Origin: Pseudomonas sp. Irchel s3h14
GTDB lineage: Bacteria > Pseudomonadota > Gammaproteobacteria > Pseudomonadales > Pseudomonadaceae
Direction: 5' to 3'
Assembly: GCF_900187425.1 (NCBI RefSeq)
Contig: NZ_FYDJ01000004.1
Span: forward strand, 186,001-250,000
Length of the DNA stretch: 64,000 nt
This document shows, piece after piece, positions 8,493-17,559 of this stretch. Within the stretch, counting starts at the first letter, position 1. Each line of letters starts with the position of its first letter. The notes below the pieces were generated by a model. That model did not search any database. It saw nothing but the letters and a program-made list of their open reading frames with translations, and had not been told where the DNA came from. A program made the translations under genes and the position numbers.

Positions 8493-9461
8493 TTGAGTGT
8501 GGGCAAGAAGATTTTAGGGCTAACCGCGTTTCTGCTGATGTTGACCCTGTGGGGCGGTTACTTTTATGTGTTCCAGGAAAACCGCGGCGGTCAGTTGGGT
8601 GGTGCGCTCGACAGTTACGCCTGGTGCGGCACGCCACCGGCCGCCGATGCGCTGTCGCTGGGCAAGGATCAGTTGACCCTGCGCATCACCAACAACCTGC
8701 GTGGCGAGTTCATGCTCAGCGGCGCGGTGATAGTTTCCGAACGCACCTTTAATCGCTATGACCTGGGCCGAAACGAGCTGCGCCTGCGCCTGGAACCACT
8801 GCAATGGTCCTACGGCGCCACGCCGATTTTCCTCGAACAGGTCAGGATTAAACCCCTGAGCCGTAACCTCGCCTCTGACAACAAAAGCGCCTACGCGGAG
8901 CTCGAGCCGCGACCGATTGGCGTGCAGGGGCGCGCCACCGAGTTTCCCTTCGACACCTACCGCTACGGCTACAAACCGGTGCTGTATTACCTCAAGGGCA
9001 ATGAGCGCATCGACTTGCGCTTTCGCCACATCACCACGCTGATGGAGATGTCGAACACCTTTACGCCCATTCAGAAGTACAACCGGGTCGAGTACATCAA
9101 TGAGAAAAACTCGTTGGTGCGCGACGAGGATTATAAGCCTTACGCCGCCAACGAATGTGCGTTCAGCGTCGAGCGCAAGGGCTCGTTCAAGGTGATTGTA
9201 TTGCTGTTGCTGCTGGTGATTTGCCTGCCGCTGATGCACGTGTTTTATCGCGACGAACCGGGCATCGATTTTCTCGCCACGCTGGTGAGTATCGGGGCGA
9301 TCCGGGTGTTTCTGGTGGGGCCGTTGCAGGACTTTCAGCTGTACAACATCGACTTCCTGTTTGGCGCGGCGATTTTGCTGGTGGGGACGGTGTCGTTGAT
9401 CAAGGCGATGCGGGCGAACAGTCGGCGGGAGTTGGCGGCGAAGAGTGGTTCGTCCTGGTGA
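8493..9461 (+). CDS. membrane protein of unknown function
   Basis: 322 residues starting at TTG 8493, chosen because AAGGAG stands 6 nt upstream and no ATG is nearby. One N-terminal membrane anchor (residues 6-26), a large periplasmic domain (about 27-225) and two or three C-terminal membrane segments (about 232-310: VIVLLLLLVICLPLMHVF, then DFLFGAAILLVGTVSLI). I do not recognise the family. The periplasmic part starts with a conserved-looking YAWCG and is followed by beta-rich sequence. Not obviously linked to its neighbours; 77 bp after the DUF934 gene. Confidence 0.8.
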   Translation: MSVGKKILGLTAFLLMLTLWGGYFYVFQENRGGQLGGALDSYAWCGTPPAADALSLGKDQLTLRITNNLRGEFMLSGAVIVSERTFNRYDLGRNELRLRLEPLQWSYGATPIFLEQVRIKPLSRNLASDNKSAYAELEPRPIGVQGRATEFPFDTYRYGYKPVLYYLKGNERIDLRFRHITTLMEMSNTFTPIQKYNRVEYINEKNSLVRDEDYKPYAANECAFSVERKGSFKVIVLLLLLVICLPLMHVFYRDEPGIDFLATLVSIGAIRVFLVGPLQDFQLYNIDFLFGAAILLVGTVSLIKAMRANSRRELAAKSGSSW

Positions 9462-9474
9462 TACCACCGTCTAT

Positions 9475-9620
9475 GTAGCAGCTGCCGAGCAGCGCGAGGC
9501 TGCGTTCGGCGACGAAGTCGTCGTCAACCCTGCAAACGCGGTTTTCCTGTAAACCGTATCGCCTGATTTCACGACGACTTCGTCGTCGAACGCAGCCTCG
9601 CGCTGCTCGGCAGCTGCTAC
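9475..9620. repeat. REP doublet (REPIN), family C
   Basis: Inverted arms starting GTAGCAGCTGCCGAGCAGCG, each followed by GAGGCTGCGTTCG; inside them a second inverted pair GACGAAGTCGTCG. It fills almost all of the space between two convergent genes, where it may also act as a bidirectional terminator. Confidence 0.9.
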
Positions 9621-9646
9621 AAGTTACAGACCGGACGCGTTCAAGA

Positions 9647-11998
9647 TCACTTCAACGCCGGATCCCCCATGTTCATTTTCTTCCAGCCCTGCAGCAACAC
9701 CTGTGCCTTCGGTTCCTGTCCGTTATCCAGGTAGTACTGGATCAACGACAACCGGGCATTGCGATTGGCCGGTTGCACTTTCAACAATCGCTCCAGCTCT
9801 TGGCAGGCCTCATCGACCTTGCCGCTGTCGTGCAACGCCACCGCCAACACGTAACCGTACTGGGCGTTCTGGGGCTCCAGTTGCGCCGCTTTGCGCAGGG
9901 CCGGCATGGCCTGAGCTGATTTGCCCGCGCGCACCAGCGACAGGCCTTGAGTGTGTTGCAGCAGGGCGGCATCCGGATGTTCTTTCAGGCTCTGCTCCAG
10001 CAGCGTCTGGGCTTCCTGACTGCGTCCGTTCGCCTCCAGCCATTGCACCAGCGTCACCAGCGCCGGATAGAAATCCGGATCGCGCTTGAGGGCGGTGCGC
10101 AGCAGCGCTTCGACTTCACCGCTACGACCGCTGGCCTGATAGAGCATGGCGAGGTTGAGGTTGGCTTCAGCGCGTTCGGCCAGGCTTTTCTGGACTTCCT
10201 CGTATTCAGCGATGGCTGCAATCCAGTTGTCTTGGGCGCTGCCCAATCCATTACGGGCCACGCTCAGCAGATCCCGAGCCGCGACAATCCGCACAGCCTT
10301 CACCGGATCATGCAGCAACGGCGTCAGCAGCGACGCGCGCTCCGGTGGCGGCAAGAACGCACTGATCGCCCGGACGGCGCTTTCACGCACTTGCGGGGCC
10401 GGGTGGTTCAAGTCCTTGGTGGCCAGTTTCAACGCCTGTTCGCTTGGATACAGCGGCAACTCGGCGAGCAGGGTCGCGCGCTGAATCGCTGGCAAATTGC
10501 TGCGTTGGAGCTGCTCGTACAAGGCTTGTGCCGCGCCGGGCTGACCGTTGCGAATCAGCCACAGGCTTTCGTCGTAACGCGGTGCCTGCGCGGTGGCGGT
10601 GTTCCAGAGCTTGAATTGCTCGGTGACCTTATCGCCAGCCTTGCCCTGGTGACAGGTCAGGCAAGCGTCGGGCGTGCCGAGTTTTTTCGCTCGCTCAGGG
10701 TTGGGAATACTGAAACTGTGGTCATGCCTGAAGTCATTGCCCATGTAGAACTTGCCGGGCATGTGGCAATCCACGCACTGTGAACCCGGTTGGCCCATGG
10801 TGTGGCGGGTGTGTTCGATGGAATCGTAATTCTTCGCTTGCAGCCCTTTGCCATCAACGCCGTCCGCCGAGGTCTTGCCGGCGCTGTTGTGACATTGCAG
10901 GCAGACACCGTTGCCCGGTGCCTTGAGCTCGGTGCTGTGCGGGTTGTGGCAGTTGCTGCAGCGCACGCCCTTGTCGAACATTTTGCTCTGGGCGAAGGAG
11001 CCGTGTTCGAACACTTCGTCCTTGATCTTGCCGTCCAGCGCGTACAACTCGCGGGTCAGGGGGCTTGGCAGGTAGTCATCCATCAGGCGCCTGCCAGTGG
11101 TGAAGCCGTCGCCCAGTGGCGCGCGGCGCGAGTGGCAGCGGGCACAGGTTTCGATTTCGACAGTGGCGTTCTTGTCCTTCAGGTCGACGGCAAAACCGGC
11201 ATGGATCAGGTCAGCTTTTTTTGCTGTCCATTCCAGGTGATTGGAAGCCGGGCCGTGGCAAGCCTGACAGCCGACACCGAGGCTGTTCCAATGGCTGTCG
11301 AAGGTGTTTTTCGCGGCCTCGAAATTGCGCTTGTAACCGGTAGTGTGGCACTCGACGCACATGAAGTTGGCGTTCTGGCTCGGCTTGCTCCAGTGCAACG
11401 GGTCTTTGAAGTTCACACCCTGGCCCGGATAGAGGTGAAACCAGCGGTGCTTCTCGGTATCCCAGGCCACGCCGAGGGCTTGCAACCGACCTTCGCCGAC
11501 CTCGATCAGGTACTGCTGCAACGGCGCGATGCCGAAGGTGTAGGCGACCTTGAAGTCGGCATTCTTTCCGTCTATGCCAGGGGTGTTGACCCAGAACCCG
11601 TCGCCCTTGCGCGAGAAACGGGTGGTTTCGTTTTCCGCTTTGAAGGTGACGTTATTGAAGTCGCCCAGCATCGTTTCGGCATTGGCTTCCTGCATTGCCA
11701 ATTGGTGATGGGAGCCTTGCCAGTCCTTGACCTGCTCGCTGTGGCAGCCTTGGCATTGTTGCTCATCGACCATCGTTGCCGGCGCCACGGCGACCGGTTG
11801 CGGTTTGACCGGCTGAGCGACCGGCGTGCTGACAGGCACATAAGTCGCGGGGGCCGGTTTGCTGCTGAACAGAAACCAGCCGATGCCCGCTATGGCCAAC
11901 AGCAAGACGCCGAGGGTGACGGGAAACAGGTAACGGTTAATCAAGGTCGGTGGCGAATCAGGGTTTGGCTGTACCGCTTTATTTTTATGTTTCGGCAT
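9647..11998 (-). CDS. octahaem cytochrome c with C-terminal TPR domain
   Basis: 783 residues from ATG 11998 (GGAAG 5 nt upstream; an ATG four codons earlier is possible). One N-terminal membrane anchor (about 24-45), then eight CXXCH haem sites: CQGCH, CVECH, CQACH, CARCH, CSNCH, CLQCH, CVDCH and CLTCH. The last ~330 residues are HEAT/TPR-like helical repeats (for example LYQASGRSGEVEALL, KAAQLEPQNAQYGY). So it is a membrane-tethered periplasmic multihaem electron carrier or reductase, related in layout to cytochrome c554/NrfA-like families fused to TPR. It ends the long minus-strand array, 239 bp from the transporter/spermidine-synthase fusion. The redox partner is unknown. Confidence 0.88.
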   Translation of the reverse strand: MPKHKNKAVQPNPDSPPTLINRYLFPVTLGVLLLAIAGIGWFLFSSKPAPATYVPVSTPVAQPVKPQPVAVAPATMVDEQQCQGCHSEQVKDWQGSHHQLAMQEANAETMLGDFNNVTFKAENETTRFSRKGDGFWVNTPGIDGKNADFKVAYTFGIAPLQQYLIEVGEGRLQALGVAWDTEKHRWFHLYPGQGVNFKDPLHWSKPSQNANFMCVECHTTGYKRNFEAAKNTFDSHWNSLGVGCQACHGPASNHLEWTAKKADLIHAGFAVDLKDKNATVEIETCARCHSRRAPLGDGFTTGRRLMDDYLPSPLTRELYALDGKIKDEVFEHGSFAQSKMFDKGVRCSNCHNPHSTELKAPGNGVCLQCHNSAGKTSADGVDGKGLQAKNYDSIEHTRHTMGQPGSQCVDCHMPGKFYMGNDFRHDHSFSIPNPERAKKLGTPDACLTCHQGKAGDKVTEQFKLWNTATAQAPRYDESLWLIRNGQPGAAQALYEQLQRSNLPAIQRATLLAELPLYPSEQALKLATKDLNHPAPQVRESAVRAISAFLPPPERASLLTPLLHDPVKAVRIVAARDLLSVARNGLGSAQDNWIAAIAEYEEVQKSLAERAEANLNLAMLYQASGRSGEVEALLRTALKRDPDFYPALVTLVQWLEANGRSQEAQTLLEQSLKEHPDAALLQHTQGLSLVRAGKSAQAMPALRKAAQLEPQNAQYGYVLAVALHDSGKVDEACQELERLLKVQPANRNARLSLIQYYLDNGQEPKAQVLLQGWKKMNMGDPALK

Positions 11999-12108
11999 TG
12001 CGACTTCCATAGTCCGGGTGCGTTTGCCGTCAGGCGCGCGTTCAAGCTCGACGCAGCTTTGCCGGATGGCCGGCGTCTGTCAAATGATGCATTGAGGCTG
12101 AGGGCCTC

Positions 12109-12200
12109 TTCGCGAGCAAGCCCGCTCCCACATTGGATCTCCAGTGAACACAGAGCACGTACACGACGGAGGTCAATTGTGGGAGCGGGCTTGTCTCCGG
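12109..12200. repeat. REP doublet, family B
   Basis: Arms CGCGAGCAAGCCCGCTCCCA and TGGGAGCGGGCTTG, the second decaying at its outer end (TCTCCGG instead of CTCGCGA). It sits between the transporter/spermidine-synthase fusion and the octahaem cytochrome gene. Confidence 0.85.
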
Positions 12201-12237
12201 GCGGCGCTCCGACGAAGGTGGTCTGTCAGGCGTTGCA

Positions 12238-14751
12238 TTACTCCCCGACAAACCACCGGAAATACGGATTCCCCCCATCCCCGCGCATCACCTCGCGAAT
12301 ATCCCTGGCCCATGCGTCGCGGTCACCGTCATAAGCATGCAGACTCGCCCGATAGAACTGCATCAGGCGTTGCTGGTGCGCATTCATCCGCTCGTTGAAA
12401 CCCGCATCGGCATTCACCAGCGGTGGCGCTATACGCAGGTCCAACAGGGCCGGCAGTACGCGGCTGATCTCCTTGGCCCGCACCCACGGCGCATATTCGA
12501 TACGCGGCTGATCGTCGGTCACGGGTTGGGCGTCGGCGGCGAAACGCTCCAGGCCTGCACGATCGGTGACCCAGGTCGAGAGCAACGCTGCAGCGGAGCC
12601 AATGCCCACGTCCTGTAAGGTGCTGCGCACGGTGTCCTGTTGGAAGCGTTGGCTGATTTTCGTCGCGTCCAGTTCGATCGGTTCCAGCGAGCCCACCAGC
12701 AGCATTTCGTGGAACTCGCTGGTCCACAGGGTGGCGTAGGGGAACACGTCGAGAAAGCTGCGCACCAGTGAGCGCGAATCGTCGATGTTCTGGGTGGGCA
12801 GCGGCAGCCATTGCGCGACCAGGCCTTGTTTCTCCAGGCGGCTGGCGGCCAACTGATAGAAGTCCCGGGAATACAGATTCACCACGCCCGCCGCGGAGGG
12901 CGGTGGTGGTTCGAGGGTGATCAAGTCGTAGCGCTGTGGGTTGCGCAGCAGTTCCTGCCGGCCATCGTGCAGGCGTACGTCAACGCTGGGGTCAGCGGCC
13001 GCATTGAAGTTGCCTTTGAACAATGGCGCGGCTTTGACCACCGATGGCAGCAACTCGGCCACGACACGGTGCTCCAGCCCCGGATAGCGCGTCAGGGCGC
13101 CCGCGGTGATGCCGGTGCCAAAACCGATCACCAGCGCCGAGCGCGGTTCACCGTTGTGGATCAGCAGCGGCAGCAGCGCCTGAATACGCATGTAGCGCAG
13201 GGACGGCATGGCGTCGCCGGTGTTGGACACGCCCTGGATGTACAAGCGCTGGAACGCTTTTTGTCCTTTGCCCTGAGTGACCACGGCGACGGTCCCACCG
13301 CGTCCTTCTTGGTAAAAAGCCAGAGTGCCGTTGCGTGCACCGGGGAGCAGGCTGGCGAGTTTGTTCACCGGCGTAAAAACGGCCACCGCAATCGACAACA
13401 GGCCAATAGCGACCACAGCCTGGCGTCGGCCTTTCTTGACCCTATGACCCTTGCGCACCGCGAAGTACCCGATCCCGGCGGCGACAATCGCCAGCAGGCC
13501 CAGGGTTCGGACCAGCCCCAGCAACGGGATCAGTACAAACCCGCAGAGCATCACCCCGACAATCCCGCCCAGCGTATTGAACGCCACCACCGCGCCGACA
13601 GCCTGACCGACCCGCTCGCGGCCGACGCTCAAACGCAGGGCCAGCGGAAATGCGGCGCCGAGCAGCAGGGTCGGTACAAACACGATGCTCACTGCCGCCA
13701 CCGCAAACCGCGCGATCATGCCCAACAGGTCACTCGCACCCAACGACAACACCCAGGTTTCGGCCAGGCTTTGGGCGACCACCAGCCAGCGTCCGAGCAG
13801 GGCGATTTCCAGCAACGCGACGAGCCCTGCACCGGCGATCAGCAAACCGAACACACCCCAGGGATCGCGAATGCGATCAACCCGACGGGCCAACAGGATG
13901 CTGCCGAGAAACAGCCCGGAGAGGTACGTCGCCAGCACCACCGCAAATGCATAAGTACGGGTGCTCATGAACTGCACGATGGATTGCGACCAGACCACTT
14001 CGTAACCGAGGGCCACGCCACCGGCAATTGAGTAAAGCCACAAGGCAACGCGATCGGGTGCTTTGTCGGCGTGGTGCTTGACCGGCGCCTCATTCGGCAG
14101 CGAGTGGTGGCGTTGGAGCCACAAGGCACCGACGGCGGCCAGCAGGTTCAGCATGGCCGCGGCCAAGGCACTGCCGCGTACACCGAGGGTCGCAATCAAT
14201 ACAAACGCGGCGAGCAGGGTGCCGGCGATGGCCCCGGCGGTGTTCGCCGCATAGAGTTGGCCGCCGGCCTTGCCCAGTTGTTGCGGGTTTGCTGCCAACG
14301 AACGAACCAGCACCGGCAGGGTACCGCCCATCAGCAACGCCGGAATGCCCACCAGTGTAAACGGCAACACCCAGGCCAGCAGGCCGACTTGCTGTTCCAG
14401 CCAGGCAAACGGGCTGGCCGCGAGGCTCATGGCGAAGGTCGCACCGACACCGAGTACGGCCACCAGCACTTCCAGCCCTGCATAAAGCAGCACCGGCTGT
14501 TGCAAGCGATCGGCCCATCGGCCAAACCACAAACCGCCTAACGCCAATCCGGCAAAAAAGGCGCTGATCCCGGTGGTGATGGCGTACACCTCGACGCCGA
14601 CCACCAGCGACAATTGCTTGATCCACAGCACCTGATACACCAGCGCTGCGGCACCGGAGACGAACAGCAGCAGGGCGGGAATCAGCAACGCCGGGGCTTT
14701 GGTCTGAGTGGCAGGTAGGGCCGACGACTTGCTGGCGACACGTGAGGACAT
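12238..14751 (-). CDS. fused MFS-type transporter/spermidine synthase-like protein
   Basis: 837 residues from ATG 14751. The first ~480 residues contain about 14 hydrophobic helices with MFS-like loops (GGLWFGRWADRL, GGTLPVLVRSL). The C-terminal ~350 residues form a soluble Rossmann methyltransferase fold of the spermidine synthase family: glycine loop ALVIGFGTGITAGAL, then VRLHDGRQELL and DLITLEPPPPSAAGVVNLYS. The canonical polyamine-synthase gatekeeper region is diverged, so aminopropyl transfer is uncertain. These fusions are widespread but uncharacterised. It is separated from the sulfatase operon by a terminator-like hairpin and a REP hairpin. Confidence 0.88.
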   Translation of the reverse strand: MSSRVASKSSALPATQTKAPALLIPALLLFVSGAAALVYQVLWIKQLSLVVGVEVYAITTGISAFFAGLALGGLWFGRWADRLQQPVLLYAGLEVLVAVLGVGATFAMSLAASPFAWLEQQVGLLAWVLPFTLVGIPALLMGGTLPVLVRSLAANPQQLGKAGGQLYAANTAGAIAGTLLAAFVLIATLGVRGSALAAAMLNLLAAVGALWLQRHHSLPNEAPVKHHADKAPDRVALWLYSIAGGVALGYEVVWSQSIVQFMSTRTYAFAVVLATYLSGLFLGSILLARRVDRIRDPWGVFGLLIAGAGLVALLEIALLGRWLVVAQSLAETWVLSLGASDLLGMIARFAVAAVSIVFVPTLLLGAAFPLALRLSVGRERVGQAVGAVVAFNTLGGIVGVMLCGFVLIPLLGLVRTLGLLAIVAAGIGYFAVRKGHRVKKGRRQAVVAIGLLSIAVAVFTPVNKLASLLPGARNGTLAFYQEGRGGTVAVVTQGKGQKAFQRLYIQGVSNTGDAMPSLRYMRIQALLPLLIHNGEPRSALVIGFGTGITAGALTRYPGLEHRVVAELLPSVVKAAPLFKGNFNAAADPSVDVRLHDGRQELLRNPQRYDLITLEPPPPSAAGVVNLYSRDFYQLAASRLEKQGLVAQWLPLPTQNIDDSRSLVRSFLDVFPYATLWTSEFHEMLLVGSLEPIELDATKISQRFQQDTVRSTLQDVGIGSAAALLSTWVTDRAGLERFAADAQPVTDDQPRIEYAPWVRAKEISRVLPALLDLRIAPPLVNADAGFNERMNAHQQRLMQFYRASLHAYDGDRDAWARDIREVMRGDGGNPYFRWFVGE

Positions 14752-14785
14752 TGCGGATTGCCTTGTGCATTTGAGGCACCACGTG

Positions 14786-14814
14786 ATCGTTCCCACGCAG
14801 AGCGTGGGAACGAT
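14786..14814. repeat. REP-like hairpin, family A
   Basis: 13-bp inverted arms ATCGTTCCCACGC / GCGTGGGAACGAT with loop AGA. Same family as 4126-4156. It lies in the leader of the transporter/spermidine-synthase gene, 35 bp upstream of its start. Confidence 0.9.
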
Positions 14815-14830
14815 AAGGGTGCCTCGCTGA

Positions 14831-14862
14831 AAATAGGGCCGCTCGCCGGTGAAGGCGAGCGG
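14831..14862 (-). terminator. intrinsic terminator after the sulfatase gene
   Basis: On the minus strand: 9-bp stem CCGCTCGCC / GGCGAGCGG with a 6-nt loop, followed by CCCTATTTTC. It starts 13 bp past the sulfatase stop, so transcription of the 12-gene array above probably ends or weakens here. The U tract is short, so termination may be partial. Confidence 0.6.
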
Positions 14863-14875
14863 CGGTCAAGCGGTC

Positions 14876-16456
14876 TTACTGTGCAGCTTTCATTTTTTCA
14901 GCGATTTTGGCATCTACCGCAGCACGGATCTGATCGATGCTGAAGCTGGCCGGTCTCTGGCTGGGTGGATAGTCGACGAAGGTCTGGAGGAACTTCGCCG
15001 CTTTCATGGTGGCGATCTCGAACAGGTAGACGTTCTTGGTGGTCCAGTCGTAGTACTGATCGGACACTATGTCGGCACGTTCATACGGGTCCATGCGCAG
15101 GTTGAAGACCTTCGGTACACGCAGACACACGAACGGTTCGCTCCACACTTTGAAGCCGCCTGGCGCGCGTTGTTCGCAGAACACTGTTTTCCAGTTATCG
15201 AAACGCATGGAAACCAGCATGCCGTCATCGTTGAAGTAGTAGAACTCCTTGCGCTCGCCTTTAGGCTGTTGGCCGGTCAGGTACGGCAGTTGGTTGTAAC
15301 CATCCAGATGCACTTTGAAGTTGGTGCCGCCCGAGGTGGGTGCCCAGCCTTTAAGGAGTTTGTCCTTCACACCGGTGTCGCCGGCAGCAGCCAGCAGGGT
15401 CGGGAACCAGTCCAGGCCCGAGAACATCTCGTTGGACACCTCACCGGCCTTGATCTTGCCTGGCCAGCGCACGATCGCCGGTACCCGGAACGCGCCTTCC
15501 CAGTTGGAGTTCTTCTCGTTGCGGAACGGCGTGGTTGCCGCGTCCGGCCAGGAGAACTGGTTCGGGCCGTTGTCGGTGGTGTAGACGACAATGGTGTTGT
15601 CGGCGATTTTCAGGTCGTCGAGGGTTTTCAGCAGTTTGCCGACGTCACCGTCGTGCTCCAGCATGCCGTCCGCATACTCGTTGCCGGGCATGCCGCTCTG
15701 GCCCTTCATCGACTCACGCACGTGGGTGAACAGGTGCATGCGGGTGGTGTTCATCCAGACGAAGAACGGTTTGTCCGCCTTGGCCTGTTTCTCGATGAAC
15801 GCTTGCGCAGCCGCAGTGGTTTCGTCGTCGATGGTTTCCATGCGCTTGGTGTTCAAGGCGCCGGTGTCTTCGATCTTGCCGTCGGCAAAGCTGTGAATCA
15901 CGCCACGCGGAGAGTTGGCCTTGACGAATTCAGGGTCGTCCTTGGGCCAGTACGGACGCTCGGGCTCTTCCTCGGCATTGAGGTGGTATAGGTTGCCGAA
16001 AAACTCGTCGAAGCCGTGATTGGTTGGCAGGTACTCATCCCGGTCGCCCAAGTGGTTCTTGCCGAACTGGCCGGTGGCGTAGCCCTGCGACTTGAGTGCC
16101 TGGGCGATGGTGATGTCGCGTTTTTGCAGGCCCACCGGGGCACCTGGTATACCGACTTTCGAAAGACCGGTGCGCAACGGTGTCTGCCCGGTAATGAACG
16201 ACGAACGTCCAGCGGTGCAACTGTTCTCCGCGTAATAGTCGGTGAACATCATGCCTTCTTTGGCGATCCGGTCGATGTTCGGTGTCTTGTACCCGACCAC
16301 GCCCATGGAATAGGCGCTGATGTTGGTCTGGCCGATGTCATCGCCGAAGATCACCAGGATGTTGGGTTTTTCAGCGGCTCCGGCTGTTGCCGAAATCGCC
16401 ATCACCGAGGCTGCCACCAGGGCGAATTTCGGTAGCCATTTGTGTATGCGAGTCAT
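14876..16456 (-). CDS. periplasmic arylsulfatase (formylglycine-dependent)
   Basis: 526 residues from ATG 16456, with AAGGAGC upstream (a start 7 codons earlier is possible). A signal peptide (about 1-28, ending ATAGAA) directs it to the periplasm. The type I sulfatase fold is clear: metal-binding D39-D40 in VIFGDDIGQ, the modification motif C80-T-A-G-R84, and later VVYTTDNGPNQ and the substrate-side HLGDRDEYLPTNHGFDEFFG. The motif is of Cys-x-Ala-x-Arg type and needs a formylglycine-generating enzyme; none is in this window. Natural sulfate ester unknown. It is the last gene of the array that starts with the OMP at 28378. Confidence 0.93.
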   Translation of the reverse strand: MTRIHKWLPKFALVAASVMAISATAGAAEKPNILVIFGDDIGQTNISAYSMGVVGYKTPNIDRIAKEGMMFTDYYAENSCTAGRSSFITGQTPLRTGLSKVGIPGAPVGLQKRDITIAQALKSQGYATGQFGKNHLGDRDEYLPTNHGFDEFFGNLYHLNAEEEPERPYWPKDDPEFVKANSPRGVIHSFADGKIEDTGALNTKRMETIDDETTAAAQAFIEKQAKADKPFFVWMNTTRMHLFTHVRESMKGQSGMPGNEYADGMLEHDGDVGKLLKTLDDLKIADNTIVVYTTDNGPNQFSWPDAATTPFRNEKNSNWEGAFRVPAIVRWPGKIKAGEVSNEMFSGLDWFPTLLAAAGDTGVKDKLLKGWAPTSGGTNFKVHLDGYNQLPYLTGQQPKGERKEFYYFNDDGMLVSMRFDNWKTVFCEQRAPGGFKVWSEPFVCLRVPKVFNLRMDPYERADIVSDQYYDWTTKNVYLFEIATMKAAKFLQTFVDYPPSQRPASFSIDQIRAAVDAKIAEKMKAAQ

Positions 16457-16530
16457 CTGACTTGCTCCTTTGCTCACTTGCGTCGCTCAAGCGCGACAAA
16501 CGTTTTTTGCAGTCCTGCGTAACGCTTTTT

Positions 16531-17559
16531 TTACTGCACGTGCTCGGGGGCGGCGGCCTCGAAGGGATAGATCCGGCGCCATTCGGCGGCCATATCCACG
16601 ATAGTCCAGCCACGTGATTTTGCTTCGTCCAGGGCCTTGTCCAGACGACCGATCCGCGATTGACGGTCGTAGGCCCATTCGCGTTTGGCGTCGGTGTGAT
16701 GCACCAGCCCCATGAAACGTTTGCCCGGCCCGGCGGCGGTCCACTGCAACATTTGCAGGTCGCCGTCGGAGTTGCCGAACGCGAGGATCGGGCGCCGGCC
16801 GATGACCGCGTCGATGCTTTCCGGTTTGCCCGGGCCGTCATCGTTGTGGGCCAGTTTGGCGGTGCGCAGGATCGACGGTTGGCCGTCCTTGAGCTGGTAG
16901 GCGGTGACAAACGTGGTGCCGATGACTTGTTCCGGCGGGATGCCGTAGACCTTCTCGGCAAAGGCGCGCATGAACGCGGTGTCGCCGCCGGAGACGATGT
17001 AAGTCTTGAAGTCCTGGCTGCGCAGGTAGTCGAGCATTTCCAGCATCGGCTGGAAGATCATCTCGGTGTAGGGCTTGCCGGTTTTCGGATGGCGCGCCTG
17101 GGTCAGCCAGGTTTTGGCGTAGTCATCGAAGGCTTCGGTGGTCATGCCGGTGTGGGTGGCACCGAAGATTTTCAGGATGCCGTCCATGCCTGACTCGCCC
17201 AGGGCTTTGTGATCATTTTCCAGCACTGCCTTGAAGGGCTGGGTGGTTTTCCATTCCGGGTGCTGCGGTGCAGTGCGCTTGACCTCTTCCAGGGCAAACA
17301 GCAATTCGAAGTACATCGGCTGCTCGCTCCAAAGCGTGCCGTCGTTGTCGAACACGGCGATACGATCGGCGGGTTTGACGAAGTCCTTGCTGCTTTGATC
17401 GGTCACGGCCTGGACGAACTCGATGATGTTCTTTTTCGCCGGGCCGTCGTTCCAAGAGGGCAGGGGTTCGCGGGGCTGGGCCAGCGTCGGCAGGCTCAGC
17501 GCAAGGGTTAATAGCAGCGTCAACCCGTAGCGGTAGCGCAGCGATATCGGGTTCGTCAT
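16531..17559 (-). CDS. secreted HAD-superfamily phosphatase
   Basis: 342 residues with a signal peptide (about 1-28). HAD motif I is D71-N-D73-G-T-L-W; motif II is in [11 protein letters not shown]; motif IV is [12 protein letters not shown]. This SerB-like, non-specific acid-phosphatase type is predicted to hydrolyse a small phosphate ester in the periplasm. Its ATG overlaps the batD stop by 4 bp, and it is followed after 74 bp by the sulfatase, so both ester hydrolases of this operon act in the same compartment. Confidence 0.88.
   Translation of the reverse strand: MTNPISLRYRYGLTLLLTLALSLPTLAQPREPLPSWNDGPAKKNIIEFVQAVTDQSSKDFVKPADRIAVFDNDGTLWSEQPMYFELLFALEEVKRTAPQHPEWKTTQPFKAVLENDHKALGESGMDGILKIFGATHTGMTTEAFDDYAKTWLTQARHPKTGKPYTEMIFQPMLEMLDYLRSQDFKTYIVSGGDTAFMRAFAEKVYGIPPEQVIGTTFVTAYQLKDGQPSILRTAKLAHNDDGPGKPESIDAVIGRRPILAFGNSDGDLQMLQWTAAGPGKRFMGLVHHTDAKREWAYDRQSRIGRLDKALDEAKSRGWTIVDMAAEWRRIYPFEAAAPEHVQ

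Noticed and set aside
10790..12334. 514-codon plus-strand frame
   Set aside because: Antisense of the octahaem cytochrome gene, whose eight CXXCH motifs prove the coding strand.
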